64,000 nucleotides of DNA from JAHRVQ01 sp964548025 (lineage in GTDB: Bacteria; Pseudomonadota; Gammaproteobacteria; Pseudomonadales; Azotimanducaceae): contig CAZJRI010000003.1 of the NCBI GenBank assembly GCA_964548025.1, forward strand, positions 23,355-87,354, written 5' to 3'. Within the stretch, counting starts at the first letter, position 1. The number at the start of each line of letters is the position of its first letter. Both the position numbers and the translations under genes were made by a program. Below, piece after piece: positions 34,373 to 43,044 of the stretch. Under the pieces are notes generated by a model. That model searched no databases. It saw nothing but the letters and a program-made list of their open reading frames with translations, and had not been told where the DNA came from.

Positions 34373-34468
34373 TAGAAATGGGACAGCCAAATACCGCAGG
34401 GAGTTCAGATTTATCTGAGTGATATTTGATCAATGAGTAATTTCATTGAAATCCGGGAGGGGTATATG

Positions 34469-34497
34469 AGGGCAAAAACCGAAGGGGTTTTTGCCCT
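34469..34497 (-). terminator. Rho-independent-like terminator of the acyl-CoA dehydrogenase gene
   Basis: AGGGCAAAAACC (34469-34480) and GGTTTTTGCCCT (34486-34497) form a perfect 12-bp stem with a five-base loop. It starts 15 bases after the minus-strand gene's stop at 34512. The A/T-rich stem is symmetrical, so it could work in both directions, but the minus strand is where a gene ends. Confidence 0.75.
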
Positions 34498-34511
34498 GCA
34501 CACTTTTGCTG

Positions 34512-35855
34512 CTAGGCAGCCAGGAAGTCATCGACCACTTTGTCGAACTTCTCCTGCGCCTTATTGATCAGCTTGGGTAGATGATAGGTTGGGAAGAGGT
34601 CATCTGACGGCTCATACTCTCTCAACATTAATTTAGCCAGGTTGGCTTTATGAACTTCGGTGGTACCGTCCATAATCCCCATCTGGGGAGCAGAAAGCCA
34701 CATGGCTCCCAGCGGCGTTTCATTCGACATGCCCAGCGCGCCATGCAGGTGAATGGCCCGGTAGATAATGTCATGGTTGACCTTTGCTGCACTAATCTTG
34801 ATCGATGCAATTTCCTTGCGGATCTCGCGGGTATAAGAACCTGTTTTGTCAATCAGCCAGGCTGTATAGAGAACGTGCAATCGAAACTGCTTGAGCTGAA
34901 TATAGGAGTCTGCCAGATCCTGTTGAACCATCTGCAGATCAGCCAGCAACGATCCTCTGGCACGGCGACTCAGCGCTCTTTCACAAGCCATGTCGAGCGC
35001 TTTTGTACAAACGCCAACAGCCCGCATTGCATGGTGTATTCGACCCCCGGCCAACCTTGTCTGAGATCCGACAAAGCCTGCCCCTTCCTCACCAAGCAGT
35101 GCATCTGCTGGCACTCTGACATCGTTATAACGAATGTAGGCATGGCCGCCCCGTCCGCCATCGGTCTTATAGTTTTCTCCAAGTGGCGTGCCTATGGTAT
35201 GCACATTACGAACGACTTCTACCCCTGGTGTATCTGTATCCACGATGAACATCGAAGCCTTTTCGAGCATCGGCTTGTCTGGATCTGTTATCGCCATCAC
35301 GATAAGAAAGTCTGAACCAACACCATTTGAGGTGAACCACTTCTCGCCACTGATCACCCAATCATCTCCATCCCGGCGAGCAGCACACTTGAACTCTTCG
35401 GGTCCACCAGCATGCGGTTCGGTCATCGAATAGGCGGAGTGTTTTTCACCTGATAATAACGGTTCAAGATACTTCTGTTTTTGCTCGTCCGAACCGTTGT
35501 GCGCAATCAATTCCATATTACCGGTATCGGGCGCCTGGCAACCGAATATAGTTGGACCCATTCGGGTACGACCGAGAATTTCATTCAAAAGACACAGTTT
35601 GACCTGACCCAAACCCGGACCGCCAAGATCCGGCCCGAGGTGAAAGCCCCATAAACCCTGTTGTTTAACGGTATCCTGCAGATTTTTGATATATGCCCGG
35701 ATCGCATTCCAACCATCTGCGTCCAGATGCTTTCCATTTTTGTGTCTGCCAACACTCATGAATTGATCGAGGGGTTCTATTTCTTCCGTTACCAGCTTCT
35801 CTACCCAATCAATGTGTTTCTGAAATTCCGGCTCTACGTCAAAATCTATAGCCAC
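34512..35855 (-). CDS. Acyl-CoA dehydrogenase family protein
   Basis: This 447-residue FAD enzyme shows the YSMTEPHAGGPEEFKCAARRDGDDWVISGEKWFTSN region, which binds FAD, and a C-terminal WLSAPQMGIMDGTTEVHKANLAKLMLREYEP segment; the catalytic base of this group lies in the C-terminal domain. It is longer than the usual 380 residues because the N-terminal part is extended, as in acyl-CoA dehydrogenase families acting on longer or branched acyl-CoA. It should catalyse alpha-beta dehydrogenation. A strong hairpin terminator follows. Confidence 0.9.
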   Translation of the reverse strand: MAIDFDVEPEFQKHIDWVEKLVTEEIEPLDQFMSVGRHKNGKHLDADGWNAIRAYIKNLQDTVKQQGLWGFHLGPDLGGPGLGQVKLCLLNEILGRTRMGPTIFGCQAPDTGNMELIAHNGSDEQKQKYLEPLLSGEKHSAYSMTEPHAGGPEEFKCAARRDGDDWVISGEKWFTSNGVGSDFLIVMAITDPDKPMLEKASMFIVDTDTPGVEVVRNVHTIGTPLGENYKTDGGRGGHAYIRYNDVRVPADALLGEEGAGFVGSQTRLAGGRIHHAMRAVGVCTKALDMACERALSRRARGSLLADLQMVQQDLADSYIQLKQFRLHVLYTAWLIDKTGSYTREIRKEIASIKISAAKVNHDIIYRAIHLHGALGMSNETPLGAMWLSAPQMGIMDGTTEVHKANLAKLMLREYEPSDDLFPTYHLPKLINKAQEKFDKVVDDFLAA

Positions 35856-36050
35856 TTGATATTCCTCCTATCGGTTTTTATTACTTTCACGCCAGCTAAC
35901 AATGCCACCTTTTGGGCGTCAATAACAAACTATATGAATCACGAATAACCACTCACAACCATGAAGAATGAACCCGCTTCGGAATGAAACCACTACGCGG
36001 ACTGATCAGTTATCCTGATTTGCAGATCGGCTTAATCTTACAAAACGTGG

Positions 36051-36806
36051 CTAGTATTCTTCGACACTGTTCTCGAATTGAAATCCACCCTGGGCCATGA
36101 TTAACCGATGACGATCACCCTGAACATCTGCATCCCAACTCTCATAACCGGCATCTCCACTCCACATCGCTATCCTGTGGCCATCACCACTCTTTGCCAC
36201 CCTGGTTTCATAGGTCTTCTCCGGGCTTGATCTGAAATGATCAATAATCCCGGCGGTATTGCCGTGTCTGTCTATATGATAAAGGGTAATCCACGTGGGT
36301 GGTGCGAGATCGATTTCACCTTCAGCGTGATGATTTAAGGCTTCACTTGGCTTGATCCATCGATGATTGAGAATTTCCTGGCCATCAACTGTCACTGAAT
36401 CATCAGAATCCAGTGATGCAGCAAAAAACCAGGTTGCAAAACGTTTCGGCGTGCCGGGAGGGGGCGTCCAGTGAGCAAACCAGACGAAATCATCAGATGC
36501 TACCTGCAGACCTGTTTCTTCCTCGGTTTCACGGGTTGCAGCCTGCCGTGCCGCAATCGAGAGTTCACCGTGGTCACCATAATCCGCCTCATCAATTCGG
36601 CCGCCGGGAAATACCCACATACCACCGAAGCTTATATTCTTGTTTTTCTGAAGCATGAGTACTTCTACTTCGTCTACATTTTTCGTATCTCGAAGCAAAA
36701 TCACGGTCGCTGCGGGAATAGCAGGCTCAACTTCCTGCTTGTCCTTGTCCAGGTCTCCGTAAATATCATTGCGATGAATTTTGTCTTCCGCCATAAAACA
36801 ACCCAT
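36051..36806 (-). CDS. NUDIX hydrolase
   Basis: This 251-residue protein has an N-terminal extension, then a NUDIX fold whose signature reads GGRIDEADYGDHGELSIAA, then RETEEETGLQ; the insertion after the first glycine stretches the canonical G-x5-E-x7-R-E-x2-E-E-x-G-x. It should hydrolyse nucleoside diphosphates linked to another group, with CoA diphosphohydrolase and ADP-sugar types possible. Two alternative starts exist at 36806 and 36794 with weak ribosome sites. It is not clearly linked to its neighbours. Confidence 0.85.
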   Translation of the reverse strand: MGCFMAEDKIHRNDIYGDLDKDKQEVEPAIPAATVILLRDTKNVDEVEVLMLQKNKNISFGGMWVFPGGRIDEADYGDHGELSIAARQAATRETEEETGLQVASDDFVWFAHWTPPPGTPKRFATWFFAASLDSDDSVTVDGQEILNHRWIKPSEALNHHAEGEIDLAPPTWITLYHIDRHGNTAGIIDHFRSSPEKTYETRVAKSGDGHRIAMWSGDAGYESWDADVQGDRHRLIMAQGGFQFENSVEEY

Positions 36807-36854
36807 TTAAGTGAAAAAGAAAGGATACTATCCAGAGCACACAAGATGCACCCT

Positions 36855-38042
36855 TTATGCAGGCGCGAGATACCTAAGTGCCATTTCTGCATGCAAAGCC
36901 ATCCCATGTGCCATGCCCTGCTCATTTAATATCATGTGATTCGAGTGGCAAGGTGCTGCCAGACTCGCATCATCAGGTTTCACACCCAGAAAGAATATTG
37001 CCCCTGGCCACTTTTGAAGAAAATAGGAAAAATCTTCGGCACCCATCATCGGGGATTTGGCACTGATATAGCTGTCATCACCCAGGAGGTTCTTTACAGT
37101 TTCAGCCGCAAAGTCAACAAACTCTGCACTATTGATCGTTACCGGGTAGCCTCTTTCTACAGAACATTCGACACTCATTTCGTGAGCCAACGCTATATTC
37201 TGTGCAACCCTCTGTATACCCTCATGGGCTATCGCCCGTGATTTTTCGGAGGTTGATCTCAACGTTCCGGTTAACGTCGCCGATTCGGGTATCACGTTGC
37301 TGGTGGTCCCGGCTTCTATTTTGGTCGTGGTCAGTACCACCGGGTCAAAGGCATTGATGCGCCTGGTAACCAGTGTCTGCAAACCCTGTACTATTTCACA
37401 GGCAACAGGTATCGGGTCCAGACAGTCATGCGGCATAGAAGCGTGACCACCCTTGCCTTTTACCGCAATCGTCCAGACATCCGCCGCCGCAAGCATTGGT
37501 CCGGGCTTGCCGACTACCTTACCGACATCCAGAAGCGGCGTGATGTGCAGTGCGAAAACCGCGTCGGGATTATTCGGAGGATCAAATAGCCCTTCTTCAA
37601 TCGCGACCTTCGCACCATAGTGTCCTTCCTCTCCGGTTTGGAAGAAGAAGTCGACCGAACCAGCGAGGTTATGCTTTTGCTCGACCAGAAGCCTGGCTGC
37701 ACCAACGAGCATAGCTGTATGTGCGTCATGCCCACAGGCGTGCATGACTCCGTGATTATTTGAAGCAAAGTCAAGGTCGTTATCTTCCGGCATCGGCAAG
37801 GCATCCATATCAGCCCGCAATAGAATTCGAGGCCCCGGGGACTCACCTTCAAGCGTGGCAACAAGCCCAGTCGTCTGTTCACTCAAACGAATATTCAGGT
37901 CACAGTCTGAAAGGGCATCAACAACCGCCGCAGTCGTTGCTGGCAGATGATTACCCAACTCCGGATTTGCATGAATTTTTCTTCTGAGCGTTACGATCTC
38001 AGGCAATATCTGAACCGCATCACTCAATATGTCGATGCTCAT
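36855..38042 (-). CDS. M20 family amidohydrolase (hippurate-hydrolase-like)
   Basis: This 395-residue zinc amidohydrolase has no signal peptide. Motifs are RADMDALP, HACGHDAHTAML, FFQTGEEGHYGAKVAIEEG (general-base Glu pair) and the C-terminal MGAEDFSYFLQ, as in hippurate and N-acyl-amino-acid hydrolases. It is a cytoplasmic counterpart of the exported enzyme at 13870. It probably releases amino acids or aromatic acids from amide conjugates. Confidence 0.9.
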   Translation of the reverse strand: MSIDILSDAVQILPEIVTLRRKIHANPELGNHLPATTAAVVDALSDCDLNIRLSEQTTGLVATLEGESPGPRILLRADMDALPMPEDNDLDFASNNHGVMHACGHDAHTAMLVGAARLLVEQKHNLAGSVDFFFQTGEEGHYGAKVAIEEGLFDPPNNPDAVFALHITPLLDVGKVVGKPGPMLAAADVWTIAVKGKGGHASMPHDCLDPIPVACEIVQGLQTLVTRRINAFDPVVLTTTKIEAGTTSNVIPESATLTGTLRSTSEKSRAIAHEGIQRVAQNIALAHEMSVECSVERGYPVTINSAEFVDFAAETVKNLLGDDSYISAKSPMMGAEDFSYFLQKWPGAIFFLGVKPDDASLAAPCHSNHMILNEQGMAHGMALHAEMALRYLAPA

Positions 38043-38149
38043 ATAGCGAACCCACTCTTAGTCTGAAAATTCAAACCAGTCTAATTACGCAGGCCCTCAA
38101 AGTCGAACCGGATGGGCTCAACTGATTCATCCTTCGTGAATTCGATGGA

Positions 38150-38545
38150 TCAGTTTGCAATTGCCATGACAACGATCCAGAGGCTCATGCCAAATGCACC
38201 GGCGAAACTCAGAATTCTGAGTGGGGCAATGTCCATTATATAAAAAGTGCCATGGGCGACCCGGCATGCCACCCAGATCATCGCTGCAACCGACCAGCTA
38301 CCTGAAGGATCAACCCCGGACATGAATGCCGCCAGATTGGCGACCGAAAATATGCCCAGTGCCTCCCAGGCATTGGACTGTGCACCCCAGGATCTTGCTC
38401 CCATCTCCGAGAGTTGCTCGGCCTGAACCCGTGGTTCCTTGAGATTCACATTTCCAAATTGCTTCATGCGAAAGGGTACAGATGAGCCAGCCCAGACATA
38501 GGGCAAAACCATGCCCGCAAGTAAACACCAGAGTTGAACAGACAT
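38150..38545 (-). CDS. MAPEG-family membrane protein
   Basis: This 131-residue protein has four hydrophobic helices and the pattern PRVQAEQLSEMGARSWGAQSNAWEALGIFS, where the AQxNxxE-like stretch belongs to the MAPEG family of glutathione- or lipid-handling membrane enzymes. Homologues in proteobacteria are poorly characterised. It follows the M20 gene at a distance of about 107 bp and is upstream of none in the same operon with certainty. Confidence 0.8.
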   Translation of the reverse strand: MSVQLWCLLAGMVLPYVWAGSSVPFRMKQFGNVNLKEPRVQAEQLSEMGARSWGAQSNAWEALGIFSVANLAAFMSGVDPSGSWSVAAMIWVACRVAHGTFYIMDIAPLRILSFAGAFGMSLWIVVMAIAN

Positions 38546-38715
38546 AGACGTTCCTCCAATCAGGATTTGGATGAACGTTACCCCTATCGATTCATCCAGT
38601 CCATACTGCGTAACAAGCGCATCTGGAAGATCGCTTATTCCAATTCACATCTTGAATCCGGTTAGTATCCAGGAAACAAATGCCAAATAAGAATATTTCA
38701 GTGAAAGATGTGCTT

Positions 38716-40170
38716 TCAGATTTCAGTCCCACCTGAATGACAGCGACTGTAGAGCTCATGCCACGGGTTGGCCTGTTCGTATGCCAGGGCAAATTCCAGC
38801 AGTTTTTCATCTTCGCCCATCGGCGCGATAAATTGAATGCCCATCGATCTTCCGCGATCATCAAGACCGGCCGGGAGGGATATCACAGGACAACCCGAGA
38901 GGCTTCCATAAATCGTTACTTCCATCCATCTGTGATAGGTATCCATCGCGCGACCGGCAATCTCCGCTGGCCAATGTTGCTCCACAGGGAATGGGAATAC
39001 CTGGGCTGACGGCAATGCCAATACATCATGATCTTCAAAGGCTTCCATTAAGGTCCTGTACCAATCGGACCTGATGACACCGGCCTCCGCCACATCATAT
39101 GCGGTGACCTGCCTGCTCTGTTCGATCTCCCAGATTACCTCTGGCTTCAATTCTTCCCGCATGTGCGGGTTATCGTACAATTGCCCGCTGCCGAATCCGA
39201 CCCGCCAGTGGCGCAAATTCAACCAGCACTGCCATAGCTTCTCAAGCTTGAACTCAATTGATAGCAGCTTTACTGATGCACCTGCTGAATCAATGACCTT
39301 AAGCGCATTCTCACATTGTTCGATCACTCCCGGCTCCATGGGTAGATATCCCTCGAAATCGCCCAACCATCCTATTCTCGTCTCCGCGTAGTCTGCCGGT
39401 TTGTAATCGCCGACTTGCTGTAGTCGCTGCTGAAATGAGAGCGGTGAGCCTCGATCACTGCCAGCCATCGTATGGAATAGATGTATGACATCAACAATGG
39501 TTCGACCCATTGGTCCTTCCGTGGCTAACTGATCGAAGAAAAGATCATCTTTTGCCTTGGGTATTCGCCCCAAACCCGGCCTGAAGCCCACGACATTATT
39601 ATATGCAGCCGGATTTCGAAGCGAACCCATCATGTCGCTGCCATCTGCAACCGGCACAAGTCCGGTCGCAAGTGCGACTGCAGCGCCGCCACTGCTGCCA
39701 CCTGCAGCAAGTGATGTATCGAAGGCGTTTTTCGTAGAGCCAAATACCCTGTTGTAGGTCTGCGAGCCAAGCCCGAATTCCGGCACATTGGTTTTACCTA
39801 TAAAAATGGCACCGGCTCGGCGAATGCGCTCGATGACAATGTCATCTTCTGAAACAACCTGCTCCTTAAAGAGGGGAGAGCCCTTGCTCGTTACAAATCC
39901 CTTAAGGTCGGCAAGATCTTTCACCGCGTGGGGTATACCATGCAACCAGCCGCGATACTCACCCCTGCCCAATGCCTTGTCAGCCTCACCTGCCTGATCG
40001 AGAAGGGATTGTTGATCATCCATCGAGACGATGGCGTTGTAAGCAGGATTAAGTGTTGCAATTCGGTCCAGTGTCCATCGCATGTACTCACCACAGCTAA
40101 TCTCTCTTTCGGCAATGGCGCGTGACAGATCGACCGCAGACAAATAAGGCATTTTGATACTATCAGCCAT
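38716..40170 (-). CDS. Amidase signature family protein
   Basis: This 484-residue protein has the Ser-cisSer-Lys arrangement of amidase-signature enzymes: AVKDLADLKG (Lys region), GGSSGGAAVALATGLVPVADGSDMMGSLRNPAA (serines), and VVGFRPGLGR. It should hydrolyse amides, perhaps fatty or aryl amides; no transmembrane segment is seen. The substrate is unknown. It overlaps the reading of smaller shadow frames at 38592-38864, which are not genes. Confidence 0.9.
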   Translation of the reverse strand: MADSIKMPYLSAVDLSRAIAEREISCGEYMRWTLDRIATLNPAYNAIVSMDDQQSLLDQAGEADKALGRGEYRGWLHGIPHAVKDLADLKGFVTSKGSPLFKEQVVSEDDIVIERIRRAGAIFIGKTNVPEFGLGSQTYNRVFGSTKNAFDTSLAAGGSSGGAAVALATGLVPVADGSDMMGSLRNPAAYNNVVGFRPGLGRIPKAKDDLFFDQLATEGPMGRTIVDVIHLFHTMAGSDRGSPLSFQQRLQQVGDYKPADYAETRIGWLGDFEGYLPMEPGVIEQCENALKVIDSAGASVKLLSIEFKLEKLWQCWLNLRHWRVGFGSGQLYDNPHMREELKPEVIWEIEQSRQVTAYDVAEAGVIRSDWYRTLMEAFEDHDVLALPSAQVFPFPVEQHWPAEIAGRAMDTYHRWMEVTIYGSLSGCPVISLPAGLDDRGRSMGIQFIAPMGEDEKLLEFALAYEQANPWHELYSRCHSGGTEI

Positions 40171-40329
40171 GTTTAATATATCCCTTTATCATATTCTTGC
40201 TCCTGGCACATCAACCCCATCCACCGACCACTTTCTCGCAACCCTACTCAACCACAGTTTGTTGGGCTGGTCGACCTCACGTACAATACTGATCCCCGAT
40301 TGAGTTGTTCTTCAGATCCAAAAAAGCAA

Positions 40330-41076
40330 ATGCAGATATACCTAGTTAAAACACGTCTGGTCAACTCCTATGTGGTGACTTATCCTGATCGAATTCTTGT
40401 GATAGATGTCGCTGTCGGTTGCCACAAGCACGTGGCTGCATTCATTACCGGTAAACTGAGCAGAGACCTCAGTGACATTAAGTTCATTATCTGCACACAC
40501 GACGACCCCGATCATCTGGGGGGTGTACGTGATCTCGCCAGAATCAGTGGCGCAGCTATCGGCCTGCCCTGGGCATCAAAATCACTTCGCAGAAAAATAA
40601 TGAATGACCCGAATGCATTCTATTTCCGATTCTTCAGCAGCTTCAGGGAGGCTTTCCGATCCAGATCCTGGGCAATGTACGCAAACGCTGACCGGTCACG
40701 AAGATTCAAATCTGAAGTGGAGTCACTCACCGGTCAGAAGATTCCGAATACGATTAGGACCAAGCAACCACCCAACAAGACACGGATCAAGGACGGGCAG
40801 GCGCTGCGGGGGTTCGAAGACTGGCAATTGATCCATACTCCCGGTCATTCCTGGGACAGTTGCTGCTATTACCACAGGGAGTCGGAATCGCTGATTTCCG
40901 GCGATACGCTTCTGGGTAGTCGTCGCCAGGGCAAGTTGGTGGCACCGGCCATCCTTGCCAATCCAAGACACCTGAGGAAGAGCTACGCTCGTTTGTCCGA
41001 GCTGCCGATTAGCAGCGTCTATCCCGGACACGGCTCAATTATCGAGGGGAAACGTCTGATTCATCGACCTCTTTAA
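40330..41076 (+). CDS. MBL-fold metallo-hydrolase
   Basis: The ATG at 40330 gives 248 residues and is preferred over an in-frame TTG at 40300. The metal motif is T-H57-D-D59-P-D61-H62-LGG, a variant of HxHxDH in which the second histidine is aspartate. Further ligands are H in IHTPGHSWD, D in SGDTLLG and H in YPGHGS. The fold matches glyoxalase-II or RNase-Z-like hydrolases. Reaction and substrate are unknown. It sits on the plus strand just upstream of the SDR gene at 41202. Confidence 0.85.
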   Translation: MQIYLVKTRLVNSYVVTYPDRILVIDVAVGCHKHVAAFITGKLSRDLSDIKFIICTHDDPDHLGGVRDLARISGAAIGLPWASKSLRRKIMNDPNAFYFRFFSSFREAFRSRSWAMYANADRSRRFKSEVESLTGQKIPNTIRTKQPPNKTRIKDGQALRGFEDWQLIHTPGHSWDSCCYYHRESESLISGDTLLGSRRQGKLVAPAILANPRHLRKSYARLSELPISSVYPGHGSIIEGKRLIHRPL

Positions 41077-41201
41077 CGGTATTACAGAGCAGATTTACAC
41101 GTATCTACCGGCCAGGACAATCACATATTGTGGATATGTCATAGAGTAATCGTCAGCAATATGAAATGATCAACGCAGGATAGGATCAAACGGGGTAGCC
41201 A

Positions 41202-41957
41202 ATGAGCATTCCAAAAAAACCTATTGTCGTGACCGGTGGAGCAGGTGGAATTGGTCGGGCAATTACCGAATATCTGGCTGAAGAGGGCGCAATTGTCGGC
41301 ATTCTGGATTTGGATGCCGAGGGGATTAACGAGACCTGCCAATCTATTCAGGATAAGGGACACCAGTGCCTCGGATACCGCGTCGACATAACCAAATACG
41401 ATGAAGTTACAGAGGCGATCAGTTCGTTTCAGGAGGAAGCCGGTGCCTCAGTATACGGCCTTGTGAATAACGCCGGATGGGATCGTGCAATGCCATTCAT
41501 TTCCACCAGTCCGGATTTCTGGGACAAGGTTATTGATATCAACCTCAAAGGACCTTTGAATGTCACCCATATCTGTCTGCAAAGCATGGTTGAAAACAAC
41601 GAGGGACGGGTTGTGAGCATCGCATCAGATGCGGGTCGGGTGGGGTCTTCAGGCGAAGCTGTATACTCTGCCGCCAAAGGAGGCATCATCGCCCTGATGA
41701 AAACCCTGGCAAGAGAACATACCAGACATGGCATCACTTTCAATTCTGTTTGTCCCGGTCCAACTGATACGCCCCTGCTTGAGGCTATCGATGAAGGAGG
41801 CAATCTTGCACAAGCACTGGCAAAGGCAATCCCGATGCGCAGAATTGGTCAGCCAGCAGATTTTCCTGCTCTCGTTGCTTACTTCCTGTCTCAAGAAGCG
41901 GGTTATGTAACCGGCCAGACCATCAGCATTTCAGGCGGTCTGACCATGCACGGTTAG
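41202..41957 (+). CDS. Short-chain dehydrogenase/reductase
   Basis: This 251-residue classical SDR has the NAD(P) glycine motif TGGAGGIGRA (residues 11-20), NNAG in LVNNAG, a catalytic tetrad N-S-Y-K (SIASDAG, then YSAAKGG), and the C-terminal PGPTDTP. It could be a 3-oxoacyl-ACP/CoA reductase or a 2-hydroxyacyl-CoA dehydrogenase. A ribosome site AGGATAGG is upstream of the ATG. It is convergent with the crotonase at 41965. Confidence 0.9.
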   Translation: MSIPKKPIVVTGGAGGIGRAITEYLAEEGAIVGILDLDAEGINETCQSIQDKGHQCLGYRVDITKYDEVTEAISSFQEEAGASVYGLVNNAGWDRAMPFISTSPDFWDKVIDINLKGPLNVTHICLQSMVENNEGRVVSIASDAGRVGSSGEAVYSAAKGGIIALMKTLAREHTRHGITFNSVCPGPTDTPLLEAIDEGGNLAQALAKAIPMRRIGQPADFPALVAYFLSQEAGYVTGQTISISGGLTMHG

Positions 41958-41964
41958 CAACCAC

Positions 41965-42783
41965 CTATTCGTTACTGTCCTGCGACATGCTGGACGGGAA
42001 ACTGGGCGGGCGTTTCTCCCTCATGGCAGCAACACCCTCCTTCGCGTCAGCGCCAAGAAAACAGAGCATTTCCATTCGAAGAGAGTTCTCAAAAATGGGG
42101 CCTGCCTGCTGCATCCAGCCATTCAGTGTCTTCTTTGTACCGCGAATGGCCGGTTGGCTGCCAGAGGCGAGGTTATCCGCAATCTCCATGGCAGTTGTTA
42201 ATACCTCATCGGCAGGTTTGCAGAGACTAACGAGGCCAATACGCTCGGCTGTAATACCATCGATAAATTCTGCTGTCATCAGATAATATTTCGCTTTTGC
42301 CATACCACAAAGAATGGGCCAGATAATTGCTGCATGATCTCCCGCACCCACGCCAAGCTTTACATGACCATCAGTAATTCTCGCGGTTTCTGACATCACA
42401 CTAATATCTGCCATTAACGCCACTGCCAGACCAGCTCCGACTGCCACGCCATTGATAGCGGATATCACGGGTTTTTCAAAATCCAGCAGATTGAATACGA
42501 TATCGCCCGCTTCCCTCTGGGCAACACTCACAACATCCGCATCGCCTACCATCTCGGATATCCACTCAAGATCGCCACCCGCCGAGAAAGCCCTGTCACC
42601 AGCGCCAGTCACCACGACAACATTGGTCTTATCGTCACGATCTATCGTTGCCCACACTTGAGTCAGTTCATAATGTAGCCTCGCGTTGGTTGCGTTCATA
42701 ACATCCGGTCTGTTAATGGTAACCAACAAGACACCGTTACTTTTGTGGTCAAACAAAAGGTGTTCGTAATCTTCATAATTCAC
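41965..42783 (-). CDS. Enoyl-CoA hydratase/isomerase family protein
   Basis: This 272-residue crotonase has LLVTINRPDVMNATNA, the GDRAFSAGGDL oxyanion segment, AINGVAVGAGLAVALMADI, and REKRPPSF near the end. The start is GTG with GGAG upstream. It is another acyl-CoA-processing crotonase, convergent with the SDR gene. A dehydration or isomerisation of an enoyl-CoA is likely; exact step unknown. Confidence 0.88.
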   Translation of the reverse strand: MNYEDYEHLLFDHKSNGVLLVTINRPDVMNATNARLHYELTQVWATIDRDDKTNVVVVTGAGDRAFSAGGDLEWISEMVGDADVVSVAQREAGDIVFNLLDFEKPVISAINGVAVGAGLAVALMADISVMSETARITDGHVKLGVGAGDHAAIIWPILCGMAKAKYYLMTAEFIDGITAERIGLVSLCKPADEVLTTAMEIADNLASGSQPAIRGTKKTLNGWMQQAGPIFENSLRMEMLCFLGADAKEGVAAMREKRPPSFPSSMSQDSNE

Positions 42784-43044
42784 TTTTCATGCTCCCGTTT
42801 TCACTTCTATAAACTCAGTCACGTCATGACCAGTCTGGTAACTCCTGGTCAGGCAAGGTTAATGACTGGCAGTCTGCCACGGCTTTTATTAGGAGTATAC
42901 AAGGGGTCACTTTCTGATCTGGCTTTGCTGTCAAACTTGATGCAGACTTGTCTTTCGCAGACAAAGTTTATAACGCCTCGAACATCTGGTCCGAAGGCGA
43001 AATACCCACGGCACAAATTGCCCAACAACTGATGGACTCAGAAT

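Noticed and set aside
38592..38864. Minus-strand ORF of 90 codons
   Set aside because: It overlaps the 3' end of the amidase in another frame and has no recognisable pattern.
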